A DNA stretch of 40,678 nucleotides from Veronia nyctiphanis (lineage in GTDB: Bacteria; Pseudomonadota; Gammaproteobacteria; Enterobacterales; Vibrionaceae), in the NCBI RefSeq assembly GCF_004116385.1, contig NZ_PEIB01000039.1, positions 1 through 40,678 on the forward strand, written 5' to 3'. This document shows positions 25,667 through 33,780 of the stretch, in pieces. The notes beneath the pieces were generated by a model. That model was not told the origin of the DNA, did not search any database, and saw nothing but the letters and a program-made list of their open reading frames with translations. The number at the start of each line of letters is the position of its first letter. Position 1 is the first letter of the stretch. The translations under genes were made by a program, and so were the position numbers.

Positions 25667-25698
25667 AAAAAGGACAAGAACTATTTTCTTGTCCTTTT
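25667..25698 (+). terminator. Intrinsic terminator after the beta-propeller gene
   Basis: AAAGGACAAGAA pairs with TTCTTGTCCTTT around a short loop, with A/T runs on both sides, nine bp after the stop codon. Confidence 0.82.
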
Positions 25699-25793
25699 AT
25701 GTTATTTAATTTCTTTATATTCACGGTAAATAAACATGTTTTAATCAATCATATTCTCATCTTTTTTTAATAAGAAAGTAAATGAGAATACGT

Positions 25794-26378
25794 TTATTTA
25801 TTCCAATGCCTTTTTACCGTCGCAATACCCAGCCCGAGTGCGGTCGCCGTTTTTGACTGACTCATTCCCTGTTCCCGGCACTGTTTGACCTTAGCGGTGG
25901 TCGCCACCGCTTTGGGCCTGCCGAGCTGCTTGCCTTCCGCCCGAGCCCGAGCTAAGCCTTCTTGTGTTCGCTCCCGGATCCGGTTTCGCTCAAATTCTGC
26001 AAATGCGGAGAACATCTGCAACATTAGCCGTCCTTCGGCAGAGGCCAAATCCTGCACTGGCAGATCGAGGGACACCAGATGGATACCTTTTTGCATCAGC
26101 ATCTCTATGGTTTGTTGGATGTCGATGTTATCGCGGCCAAGGCGGTCCAGTTTCAGAACCACCAATGTGTCGCCGGGCTCAAGTTTGTGATCGATAAGGG
26201 TGCGAAATGCCTGTCTTTGCATTGCCGGTTTTGACCCGCTGACGGTTTCGCTGATCACCCGGTGTGGCTGAATGTCATACCCGTGGTTGCGGATGGCCAG
26301 GGTCTGGTTATCCGTATCCTGTTCAAGGGTCGATACCCGGCAATAGGCAAAAATCCGTCCCGACGTGTTTGCTGTCAT
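25794..26378 (-). CDS. Serine recombinase, resolvase/invertase family
   Basis: 194 aa from ATG 26378 (a second in-frame ATG at 26432 would add 18 residues). The catalytic domain begins FAYCRVSTLEQDTDNQ with Ser10-type nucleophile in RVST. It continues VVLKLDRLGRDN (LDRLGR, with catalytic Arg), MLMQKGIHLVSL and LMLQMFSAFAEFERNRIRER, typical of Tn3-type resolvases. The end is a helix-turn-helix (SQSKTATALGLGIATVKRHW). It would resolve plasmid multimers or invert a segment. GGTATC repeats just upstream may be its site. Size is normal. Confidence 0.87.
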   Translation of the reverse strand: MTANTSGRIFAYCRVSTLEQDTDNQTLAIRNHGYDIQPHRVISETVSGSKPAMQRQAFRTLIDHKLEPGDTLVVLKLDRLGRDNIDIQQTIEMLMQKGIHLVSLDLPVQDLASAEGRLMLQMFSAFAEFERNRIRERTQEGLARARAEGKQLGRPKAVATTAKVKQCREQGMSQSKTATALGLGIATVKRHWNK

Positions 26379-26417
26379 GATTGCTGTCGTCGCATCAGTG
26401 GTGAGAAAATAGGTCTC

Positions 26418-26512
26418 ATTTATAGGTATCAATAATACTCTCTGGTATCATAGTTGAAAATCACTATTTGTTGATACCTCCTGCCCGATCACAAAAATAG
26501 GTATCTAAAAAC
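26418..26512. repeat. GGTATC/GATACC repeats, candidate recombination site
   Basis: Upstream of the recombinase gene, TATAGGTATCAATAATA, CTGGTATCATAG, TGTTGATACC and ATAGGTATCTAA lie within about 95 bp in both orientations. Resolvases bind several inverted 12-bp half-sites in a res site next to their gene, which this pattern resembles. The crossover dinucleotide cannot be read with confidence. Confidence 0.45.
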
Positions 26513-26657
26513 GTACATTTAATAACACCATAGTGGGGATAATTTCGGCGAACACCGACTTTGATAGCTAATTGTGTGTTATGCCCTGCGACAAATCAGG
26601 AAAAGTGTAGTTAAATGCACGCAAAATAAGACATATCAAAAGAATTGTTGGCTATAA

Positions 26658-27053
26658 ATGAAAATAGAATGTCCGGAATGTAAAACAGACAATGATGTAG
26701 AACATGCAGAGTTATTAACGTGTAAAAAATGCGATGAAAGTTTCAGCGGTATATCGTTCAGCAAACGAAAGTGGATATCAGCAGGCGCGCTGATGTTCGG
26801 AAGTATTGTTGGGTACAAAGGATACGATGCCATCCATGCTGACCGTTATCCATTTAGGGTTGAATATGCGATCGCAGATGCCTGTATAAACAGCAGTAAA
26901 AATCGACTTCGTGTAAGTCAGTACAAAGATAAGCAACAAGTCTGTCTTTGCGCCGTTGAAAAAACGACAGAGTCAGTTCCCTACAGCGACTACAAAGAAA
27001 ATGATAACCGATTTTTCAGAGAACTTTTGATTAACGCTAGGGCATGTGGCTAA
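26658..27053 (+). CDS. Zinc-ribbon protein with one membrane helix
   Basis: 131 aa. Residues 5-27 hold two CxxC pairs (CPEC, CKKC), a zinc-ribbon. Residues 40-60 (ISAGALMFGSIVGYKGYDAI) are hydrophobic and probably span the membrane. The remaining ~70 residues contain five Cys, including the CLC pair. No family recognised beyond the ribbon. It stands alone between a recombinase gene and a pair of tiny genes, in accessory DNA. Confidence 0.65.
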   Translation: MKIECPECKTDNDVEHAELLTCKKCDESFSGISFSKRKWISAGALMFGSIVGYKGYDAIHADRYPFRVEYAIADACINSSKNRLRVSQYKDKQQVCLCAVEKTTESVPYSDYKENDNRFFRELLINARACG

Positions 27054-27084
27054 ACCGTGGCAGCTTCAACTGCCACGGTAGACA

Positions 27085-27204
27085 TTACTTTTTAGGGGTG
27101 TTTCCACGGCCTTTACCTGATGGCTTGCCTGTGGTACTTGGATAATTTGGGTTCGGGGCTGGTTTGGGTGCTGGCGCAGGTTTACCAGATGATTTAGACA
27201 TCAT
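27085..27204 (-). CDS. 39-aa Pro/Lys-rich small protein
   Basis: Frame from ATG ATG at 27204 to TAA at 27085, with GGAGAAATG-like ribosome-binding sequence upstream. The product is disordered and basic (KPAPAPKPAPNPN, KPSGKGRGNTPKK). It follows the 47-aa gene by a few bases and is probably co-transcribed. The function is unknown. Confidence 0.5.
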   Translation of the reverse strand: MMSKSSGKPAPAPKPAPNPNYPSTTGKPSGKGRGNTPKK

Positions 27205-27209
27205 TTCTC

Positions 27210-27353
27210 CTATTTATTTTTGTTTTTATCAGCAGCGCGCTGTGCACGAGCTGCGAATGAATCAGAAGATACTTTTCCGCCATTTTGCTTTGCTTCATTT
27301 TTCTGAATGCGAGCAGCGGCTTCAGGGGTCATTTTGTTTTTTGTGTCAGACAT
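27210..27353 (-). CDS. 47-aa small protein, SMP-like motif
   Basis: Start at ATG 27353 behind AGGAAAT; the longer frame from 27494 is a shadow. The sequence MTPEAAARIQKNEAKQNGGK, then SFAARAQRAAD, follows the MTPEAAARIQ...GG...FAARAQ..A pattern of short SMP-like (seed-maturation-type) proteins found in bacteria and fungi. Charged and probably disordered when free. Pairs with the 39-aa gene. Confidence 0.6.
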   Translation of the reverse strand: MSDTKNKMTPEAAARIQKNEAKQNGGKVSSDSFAARAQRAADKNKNK

Positions 27354-27427
27354 GTAAATTTCCTTTCTAATAATTAATGTGCATCTCCGCTGAGACGAGA
27401 ACACTTTAACCGGGAGCGTGGGGACAA

Positions 27428-27784
27428 ATGGGGACAGTGAGAAAACAAAAAGAAATAAAAAAAGCCTTGGCCCAATTGGGATGGAGTAACACAACGCTTG
27501 CTGACCTGGTACATGAAGAAAAATATAACGGAGAAATCGAAGCTACCCGGGAGGAATTGAAGAAGCAGAGTGAGGCCATTAAAAAGCACTTACAACGTAA
27601 GACTACGTCAGAGGACTTGTTAGAATTTTACCTTAGGGTTATCCATCAACATCCTGATTATCAAAATCTTGGTCTAGATACCGTTCTGCCATCCTACGTC
27701 GACCACGAGTGCTTAGGCCTGGAGCTGTCGATGAAATTGAAGGATCTGTCGAATGATATTGATGAATTGATCGCGTCTGGTTAG
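27428..27784 (+). CDS. Unknown 118-aa helical protein
   Basis: Start ATG 27428. The first half, KKALAQLGWSNTTLADLVHE, then a charged helix and KKHLQRKTTS, has the shape of a plasmid-type helix-turn-helix repressor but without a clear recognition helix. The second half (LLEFYLRVIHQHPDYQNLG) is helical. Divergent from the 47-aa gene, with a 74-bp shared upstream region. Possibly a regulator. Confidence 0.55.
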   Translation: MGTVRKQKEIKKALAQLGWSNTTLADLVHEEKYNGEIEATREELKKQSEAIKKHLQRKTTSEDLLEFYLRVIHQHPDYQNLGLDTVLPSYVDHECLGLELSMKLKDLSNDIDELIASG

Positions 27785-28104
27785 GTTGATACGGCAAAGG
27801 AATAACGTTTTATAAGGAGTAATATAGAAGGTACCAGCAAGGCAGTGCTCCCGCTTTTCTAGCATGTTACTGTCGACTTGCCAAGGGGCTTGGCGAATAT
27901 TCGAATAAGGCCAGAGTTAACTGACCACATCGGTCTGTTCACATCGTTCATTCGGCTATTATTTTTTTACTCTCTCCCGTTATCGGGAGAATATATCTGA
28001 GTGAAGTCTTACTTGGTTTTACAATACACATGCTCTGCAAAAAGGTCGGCCTGTTTTTATTTTCAGTCTATTTTTGGTGTTAATATATGGCCACTATGTA
28101 TTGA
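27785..28104. other. Non-coding stretch between unknown gene and Mor-like regulator
   Basis: About 320 bp. It holds a small hairpin GCCAAG/CTTGGC at ~27880-27894 followed by GCGAATATTCG, and a second hairpin TCTCCCG/CGGGAGA at 27973-27990. Neither is followed by a T-run in either direction, so I do not call terminators. No gene seen. Confidence 0.5.
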
Positions 28105-28491
28105 TTACGCAAGGTTTTTTCGAATATTCGCGATTTGTCGGATCCCCAGTCTAAAGCGCTTTGCCACCGTTTTTCTCGACTCGCCATTGTGCAATGCGTG
28201 AATAATTTCCCGATTACGACCCTGAATATCTATCTGTCGGGATGTCGGCAGGGTCAGGTAGGTGCCGCCGTATTCCTGGCTGAGCGTGTGCAGGGCATCC
28301 AGCGGTAACTCGTCCGACAGTTTGCTGCGTTTGGGGTATTTGGGAATATACACATCCTGCCCGCCAAACGACGAAATCAGTCGATACATGTTGGCGTAGC
28401 CAATTAAATCAATCAGCTCTTTCATTAATTCAGGCAGTTTTTCCTTGTCGATATTTTCATGGTGAGAAACCGGGTTGCTTTCCAATTGCAT
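28105..28491 (-). CDS. Mor-family (phage Mu middle-operon regulator-like) transcription factor
   Basis: 128 aa. The dimerisation part LPELMKELIDLIGYANMYRL and GGQDVYIPKYP match the Mor/C family, followed by a linker and the helix-turn-helix IDIQGRNREIIHALHNGESR, KTVAKRFRLGIRQIANIRK. Mor proteins activate promoters lacking a good -35. Divergent from the 28627 gene and near RebB-like locus B, so it may control one of them. The 28492-28626 gap would hold the operator. Confidence 0.8.
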   Translation of the reverse strand: MQLESNPVSHHENIDKEKLPELMKELIDLIGYANMYRLISSFGGQDVYIPKYPKRSKLSDELPLDALHTLSQEYGGTYLTLPTSRQIDIQGRNREIIHALHNGESRKTVAKRFRLGIRQIANIRKNLA

Positions 28492-28626
28492 TAATGTACT
28501 CCTTTTTAGATAAATGCAGGTAAGAGAGTACGGTTAAGCATACCTTCAGCCGTAGCATGAAACGCTTCCCTGTGTATTGAGCGAATTATTTATGGAGGAT
28601 GGGTTTCTTTTTCTGCGGACACGAAA

Positions 28627-28998
28627 ATGGGAAAGCAAATAACGCTCGCTGACGGTGATATCCAGCGGATAGTCGACGATATTGTGAGTCATATCCGACT
28701 TTATCATCACTATGTGTTAGGAAAATGTAACGGTAATTTAGAGCTGCGTTATTACGAATTCACCGTCAGTGAACTTGCCTGCTGTATTCAGGCCGAGAGC
28801 GGAGCGGTCGAGCGGGTAATAAAAGGCCTTTGTCAGCGTTTGCTGACTATAAAACTGCGAAAAGACACACAGAATTTAAACGGGTTCGACTACACGTTAT
28901 TGTTTAGTCGAGTGAGTTATCGAAATGACCGGATCATTGTTTATCTCAATGACGATGCCCTGGCTTGTATTGATGAGTTCTCTCCCATGCCAGCCTAA
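28627..28998 (+). CDS. Unknown 123-aa protein, distant paralogue of the 21598-22011 gene
   Basis: Start ATG 28627. The helical N-terminus (IQRIVDDIVSHIRLYHHYVL) is followed by a segment FTVSELACCIQAESGAVERV that looks like a winged-helix core, then LLFSRVSYRNDRIIVYLNDD, which lines up with the locus A protein. Both lie ahead of RebB-like genes, though here a binding-protein gene intervenes. Probable DNA-binding regulator; low certainty on function. Confidence 0.6.
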   Translation: MGKQITLADGDIQRIVDDIVSHIRLYHHYVLGKCNGNLELRYYEFTVSELACCIQAESGAVERVIKGLCQRLLTIKLRKDTQNLNGFDYTLLFSRVSYRNDRIIVYLNDDALACIDEFSPMPA

Positions 28999-29013
28999 TG
29001 GGGGAGGGGGACG

Positions 29014-29367
29014 CTAGCGCTCTTCTTTGTCCGGCGAAAACAACAATTCAAACACCACCCAGAGCACCCCAAACGTCGGCACTGCTGCCAGCAGGGTGCG
29101 CCTTGGGAACCCCGCGCTGAAAAGCCGCTTGCTGCACACGGCCAGCGCACTCCAGATAATGGCCAGCTGCACGGGCAGGGCGATCACTGCGGTGACAATT
29201 TCAGCGGTTGGCCAAATATCATCGAGAAAGTCCATCTCATACACCTGCACCAACAAGCGCGCACCCACTTGCAGCGCGAAGATTGGCAACATGAAATGAA
29301 GCCAGAATTGTTGCCGGGTTACCGTGCCTTTGAAATCAAAGTAAAGAGAGCCCCATTTACCAAGCAT
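29014..29367 (-). CDS. DUF805-type inner-membrane protein
   Basis: 117 aa from ATG 29367. The opening WGSLYFDFKGTVTRQQFWLH is the DUF805 signature (F.GR..R..FW). Three or four hydrophobic stretches follow (LPIFALQVGARLLVQV, IVTAVIALPVQLAIIWSALAV, LAAVPTFGVLWVVFELLF). Charged C-terminus DKEER. It follows the binding-protein gene by 16 bp on the same strand. Function of DUF805 is unknown. Start at 29412 is unlikely, as it overlaps nothing useful and lacks a ribosome-binding site. Confidence 0.75.
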   Translation of the reverse strand: MLGKWGSLYFDFKGTVTRQQFWLHFMLPIFALQVGARLLVQVYEMDFLDDIWPTAEIVTAVIALPVQLAIIWSALAVCSKRLFSAGFPRRTLLAAVPTFGVLWVVFELLFSPDKEER

Positions 29368-29383
29368 GTGATCACCTCTGAGA

Positions 29384-30304
29384 TTAAAAACGCCCCGTTG
29401 GAATGTGTCCACCGGACGCGGGTTGCTCGCCTTGTTGGAGGTGACGGCTTTGGTCGTGGTGATTATTTTGATCGCGTTTATCGCGACGGTAAGGCGTCAT
29501 CACGGCTTGCGCGTGTTCACTGCTCAGCCAGCGATTCACGCTGTCGCGCAGCATGTTGTTGTCTTGTTGGGCGAGGGCAAACACAACGTTGCGGGAGGGG
29601 CCAAACACATACTGGGTATTGAGATTCTCCCTTTGGCCAAAATGACCACTGACGATGTGCTCCTCGGCGAGAGTCAGGTCAATGGTGCCGGTACTGACGC
29701 CGTCAATGAGTTCGAGTATCGACAGGTTTTTCTGCGACACCTGCACGGTCAGCTCGGGTTTACCGTCCAAAGGGGTCGGCATGGTGTTGCGTTTTAGGTA
29801 AACGCCGTTTTCTCGTGCGGCCTCAAAGAGGGTGAAGTAGTAGTCCTCATCCGCTGGCAGGGTCAGCTCTCGGCCATCGAGCTCTGACAAACTGGAGGCG
29901 GCGAAGGCACGGCGCTGTACCAGGACCTTGCGGGTTTCAAACAGAACATCGCTGAAATCGACCCCGTCGACGGCGGCGTCTGACGGCGACAACCCGGCGG
30001 TGGCGATGTCCACTTCCCCCCTTGCCACCATCGCCACCGCATCCTCTGCAGAGCCTGCCTTGATAAAAAGGATGCCCAGTCCGTGATCGTCTGCGTATGC
30101 CTCCAGTAAGTCACATTCCAGCCCGCCGACTTGTTGGCGATAAAAATAACAGCCAATGCCGTTCAGGGTCGCCGCGACCTTAAGGGTGTTGTCTTCTTGG
30201 CCACCAAACAGACGGTGCTTGTTCATCACCAGTGCCGTGGCCGCTGTGATTATCAGTATCACGCTGAGGGTGATCAGTAAGTATTTGCGCAAGGGTGTGT
30301 TCAT
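29384..30304 (-). CDS. Membrane-anchored solute-binding protein (SBP_bac_3/MltF-type domain)
   Basis: 306 aa from ATG 30304, which has AGGAG upstream; the frame to 30472 has no start signal. Residues 7-28 are a membrane anchor (YLLITLSVILIITAATALVM). Then comes the type 3 binding fold: LKVAATLNGIGCYF, GLECDLLEAYADDHGLGI, AEDAVAMVARGEVDIATAGL (the typical L..G..D....G), and VQVSQKNLSILELIDGVSTG. This arrangement resembles the N-terminal half of the transglycosylase MltF. The end is Gln/His-rich. In operon with the DUF805 protein; divergent from RebB-like locus B. Confidence 0.77.
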   Translation of the reverse strand: MNTPLRKYLLITLSVILIITAATALVMNKHRLFGGQEDNTLKVAATLNGIGCYFYRQQVGGLECDLLEAYADDHGLGILFIKAGSAEDAVAMVARGEVDIATAGLSPSDAAVDGVDFSDVLFETRKVLVQRRAFAASSLSELDGRELTLPADEDYYFTLFEAARENGVYLKRNTMPTPLDGKPELTVQVSQKNLSILELIDGVSTGTIDLTLAEEHIVSGHFGQRENLNTQYVFGPSRNVVFALAQQDNNMLRDSVNRWLSSEHAQAVMTPYRRDKRDQNNHHDQSRHLQQGEQPASGGHIPTGRF

Positions 30305-30499
30305 GGTTGCTCCTGAAAATTGTTCTCGGCGGAGCGTATCGACGGGGGGGGCTGGCAGGCATGGGGAAAAACTGCCCGTATTGCCGCGCAGGCAGGTGAG
30401 ACAGGGAAGTGCTTCCTGATTATCAGAGTTCGCGCTGGCCCCTAGAGTGGGTATGTCCATCAAACAGGACATTTCACTGATTAACTAAAGGAAAAGACT

Positions 30500-30772
30500 A
30501 TGTCTGATAATAATGCAGTAGACGGCATCGAGCCTTCACCGTACCGCGATCGTGTTGACCCAAAAGTGTCTGACCAAACAACCAGCTCTTCAGCACAGAG
30601 CCTCAACCTGGACGGTCTGCGTGATCTGTCTGCACTGTCAAAGCTTCAGGTGCGTGAATTCACCCACACGGGTGCAACGCAAATGCAGGCGACGTCAAAT
30701 GCAATGACACAAATGGCTGCTGCCGGTGCCAAAGCCGTTAACTACATCATGGAAGGTGGTAGTAAGGCGTAA
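30500..30772 (+). CDS. RebB-like small protein, paralogue 1 of locus B
   Basis: 90 aa behind AAAGGAAAAG. PYRDRVDPKVSDQTTSSSAQ, then LDGLRDLSALSKLQVREFTH and QMQATSNAMTQMAAAGAKAV: about 85% the same as the locus A protein at 21181-21486 over the last 70 residues. The DPKVSDQ start and the Ala-rich QATSNA..QMAAAGAKAVN end recall RebB (VNPQ.TDAV...QATAQAL..AA..A). If the analogy holds it would be a structural subunit of an R-body-like polymer. Strong ribosome-binding site and a following hairpin suggest high expression. Confidence 0.75.
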   Translation: MSDNNAVDGIEPSPYRDRVDPKVSDQTTSSSAQSLNLDGLRDLSALSKLQVREFTHTGATQMQATSNAMTQMAAAGAKAVNYIMEGGSKA

Positions 30773-30778
30773 CGGCTC

Positions 30779-30806
30779 TCGGGCAGCAGCCAGCGTTGCT
30801 GCCCGA
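30779..30806 (+). other. Hairpin between the first two genes of locus B
   Basis: TCGGGCAGCA at 30779-30788 pairs with TGCTGCCCGA at 30797-30806, ten bp with an eight-base loop. It is followed by CCTTGCAAGG rather than T's, so it is more likely an mRNA-stabilising or partial-termination element than a full terminator. Confidence 0.55.
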
Positions 30807-30825
30807 ACCTTGCAAGGAGTGGTGA

Positions 30826-31053
30826 ATGACTCATTATCAGTATATTGGCCAGCGCGCCCCGGCGCGACAGGATGGGATGACGTTTTCTGCCCATCAGCTG
30901 CTGTTGCTTGATGCATTGCGTGACGAAGCCATGATGTCAAAAGTTCAGGTGCGTGAACACAACCACACCAGTGCCATTATGATGCAGGCATCGGCGAACA
31001 ACACCCTCCAGATGGCAGCAGTCGGCGCGCGTACTGCGTTTCCCTTGCTGTAA
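30826..31053 (+). CDS. RebB-like small protein, paralogue 2 of locus B
   Basis: 75 aa behind AAGGAG. A divergent family member: SAHQLLLLDALRDEAMMSKV then QVREHNHTSAIMMQASANNT and LQMAAVGARTAF. The VREHNHTSA and QMAAVGARTA blocks align with VREFTHTGA and QMAAVGARTA of the protein at 20904-21131. It lacks the RVDPKV head. Both loci thus pair a longer and a shorter paralogue in the same order. Confidence 0.7.
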   Translation: MTHYQYIGQRAPARQDGMTFSAHQLLLLDALRDEAMMSKVQVREHNHTSAIMMQASANNTLQMAAVGARTAFPLL

Positions 31054-31095
31054 CACTCGCCAGAAAAACTGGCGTCAACAATGAGGTCTCATGCC

Positions 31096-31293
31096 ATGGC
31101 CAAGCCGGAAGATACCCCGGGTCTTCGCGAAATGTCTGAGAATAAAGGCAACCTGATTGACCTGATGTCCAGTGCCTATCTCCAGCGTTCCATTAACAAT
31201 TCAGTGAAAACCACGTTGCAGGATCAGGTTAACGCCCGCAACCAGCGTATGCTGCTGATGACCAAGCAACTGAATAAGATTGTAGATATGTAA
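31096..31293 (+). CDS. Unknown 65-aa helical protein of locus B
   Basis: ATG 31096 is preferred, with GAGGT eight bases upstream; ATG 31081 would add five residues. Sequence features: NLIDLMSSAYLQRSINNSVK and QDQVNARNQRMLLMTKQLNK, an Ala/Ser/Gln-rich amphipathic helix reminiscent of the RebB-like partners, but no direct match. Probably co-transcribed and part of the same assembly. Confidence 0.6.
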   Translation: MAKPEDTPGLREMSENKGNLIDLMSSAYLQRSINNSVKTTLQDQVNARNQRMLLMTKQLNKIVDM

Positions 31294-31297
31294 CAGC

Positions 31298-31549
31298 ATG
31301 AAAGACGACAAAGATGCCATCAAAGAAGCCAAGAGGATGTCCTCTTCACTTCTGGTGCAAAATGTCGTCGATCATCTCAGGGATACGGCCCTTCAGTCGA
31401 CAGCAGTGGCAGGAAAAGCCTTTCAGAAATGGCTGACCCAGCCCGTTAACCTATTCTTTTTATTGATCATCATCGTGGCCCTGCTGCAGCTGGTTTTCGC
31501 GATCATTCAGGGGTTGTTGATGGTGCTGCTGTCCAAACTTATGCGTTAG
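31298..31549 (+). CDS. 83-aa single- or double-span membrane protein of locus B
   Basis: The first half is soluble helix (EAKRMSSSLLVQNVVDHLRD); residues 49-80 are strongly hydrophobic (VNLFFLLIIIVALLQLVFAI then IQGLLMVLLSKL). Starts four bases after the previous stop, so it is in the operon. The function is unknown. A membrane partner would suit an assembly that meets the envelope. Confidence 0.65.
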   Translation: MKDDKDAIKEAKRMSSSLLVQNVVDHLRDTALQSTAVAGKAFQKWLTQPVNLFFLLIIIVALLQLVFAIIQGLLMVLLSKLMR

Positions 31550-31558
31550 GAGTGTCAC

Positions 31559-31822
31559 ATGACAGATAAGACAACACCCAGCTCAGATATCATGCCGCCT
31601 AATTTCGATGAATTCCTCGATAAACTGGTCGCCAGTCAGGGGCAGGACACCGCCTTGGTCGATGAAATGACCAAATCGATTTTAGAAAGCTGCAAAGAAA
31701 TGACGGCAGAGCTATCAGCCTCCTTCGCCGATATCAACACCACTGGGTTTGAAGATGTTGACGGTAAGGGCTCACAGGAAAAGGACAAGGACGATGAGAA
31801 AGGAAAAAGACGTTCGGCTTGA
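31559..31822 (+). CDS. Unknown 87-aa acidic protein of locus B
   Basis: Start ATG 31559 behind AGGAG. Helical middle (FDEFLDKLVASQGQDTALVD, EMTKSILESCKEM) and a charged tail (KGSQEKDKDDEKGKRRS). The tail overlaps the next gene by 29 bp. Chaperone-like or adaptor role possible; no family recognised. Confidence 0.58.
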   Translation: MTDKTTPSSDIMPPNFDEFLDKLVASQGQDTALVDEMTKSILESCKEMTAELSASFADINTTGFEDVDGKGSQEKDKDDEKGKRRSA

Positions 31823-32111
31823 GCCGACCCATGAACATATCTCTGATGAAATTATCCGAAACGCGGTCGAATTGCAGGGGCTTCAGGTGTTGCAGGGGGC
31901 GGCGGACTCTTGGCGTGATGAGAGGCTCAGTAACATCATCATGAAAAACAAAGCGATGTTGAAGTGGCTGGAAAACCCGGAAGACAAAAGCTGGCCTGCA
32001 ATGATTGCTCAGATAGGGGCTAACTCAATGAAAGAAGACGTGAAACAGGCCTACGCCCTGGCGCTTGAGCGGGTGGGTAGCCACAAAGGTAATGACTCGC
32101 CGCAAGACTGA
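31794..32111 (+). CDS. Unknown 105-aa protein ending locus B
   Basis: ATG 31794 lies inside the previous gene's end with AAGGACAAGG upstream, so translation is coupled. Helical: EHISDEIIRNAVELQGLQVL, SNIIMKNKAMLKWLENPEDK, EDVKQAYALALERVG. No family recognised. The run of six tightly packed small genes from 30500 to 32111 reads as one operon. Behind it lies ~150 bp, then the IS3 element. Confidence 0.58.
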   Translation: MRKEKDVRLEPTHEHISDEIIRNAVELQGLQVLQGAADSWRDERLSNIIMKNKAMLKWLENPEDKSWPAMIAQIGANSMKEDVKQAYALALERVGSHKGNDSPQD

Positions 32112-32273
32112 AGAGATTCCATGACAACGCTCGCGCTCAATGCGGGCGTTGAAGGATTCCCTCATAATTTCTCAAGCCCAGAGTAATGTGTCAGTTGTTG
32201 ATATTCGAGCTAGTCCATCGATATTGTTGCTCACTGATGACATACCTTTGCCGTTTTCTGACCTTTGTAGTGG

Positions 32274-33117
<844 letters not shown>

Positions 33118-33154
33118 TTGGTCTATCAGCGTGTACGTTTTAGTTCGTCCGACA

Positions 33155-33461
33155 TCAAGAGAGCAGTTGTAGATTCAAGTGATTATCTACAGTAGCCTTT
33201 TTTAGAATCGCCTTTTCTCGTTCTAGTCGATTAATTCTGGCTTCGAGCTCCTGACTTTTCTGCTGCTCAGGCGTTAATGCTTTTGAAGCTGGCGTACTAC
33301 CGCCGCGCTCTTGTTCAAGCTGTTTAACCCAGCGCCTGAGTACCGTTTCACCGTCATTCAAGGAGCGGCTTGCTTCGGGGGATGGAATAACCTTGGTCGA
33401 GCACCAAGCAGGCCGCTTCAAGTTTGAATTCAGCGGAAAATGAATGACGTTGTCTTGTTAT
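33155..33461 (-). pseudogene. IS3 OrfA, damaged
   Basis: Helix-turn-helix/leucine-zipper OrfA: SFSAEFKLEAACLVLDQGYS is separated by an extra C from EASRSLNDGETVLRRWVKQL. Then comes the zipper ELEARINRLEREKAILKKAT. The expected start codon reads ATA at 33461. After KKAT a short palindromic stretch (GTAGAT...ATCTAC) interrupts the usual ALLMSDELKRTR ending, which follows in another frame. Probably not functional as read. Confidence 0.7.
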
Positions 33462-33780
33462 GGAACACCTCTTTCTTTGGTGGTGACTTTACCACCTTAA
33501 ATGGTGTCCGGGTTCATTAAACCACTACACTGTGCGCGGACATAATGAACAAACGCCTTTTGCTCGCACTTGCTATGAAAGTTAGGATTCTTGAGTAACC
33601 CGAACACCATCTCATTTTCTCCTCAAGAAAACTCAATCATCATTAAAAAATACTGATCTGTAAGAAATATCAGGAGCCTCCTGAAAGATACTACGACTTT
33701 ATAAATTATTCTAAATGTCATTATTTACTCATCACTTACAGGGTGACTTATTAAAAATCATCTAGATAAAGGAATAATCG

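Noticed and set aside
27960-27995. Terminator at the TCTCCCG/CGGGAGA hairpin
   Set aside because: The T-run lies before the stem on the plus strand, giving an A-run after it on the minus strand, so neither direction has a proper terminator tail.
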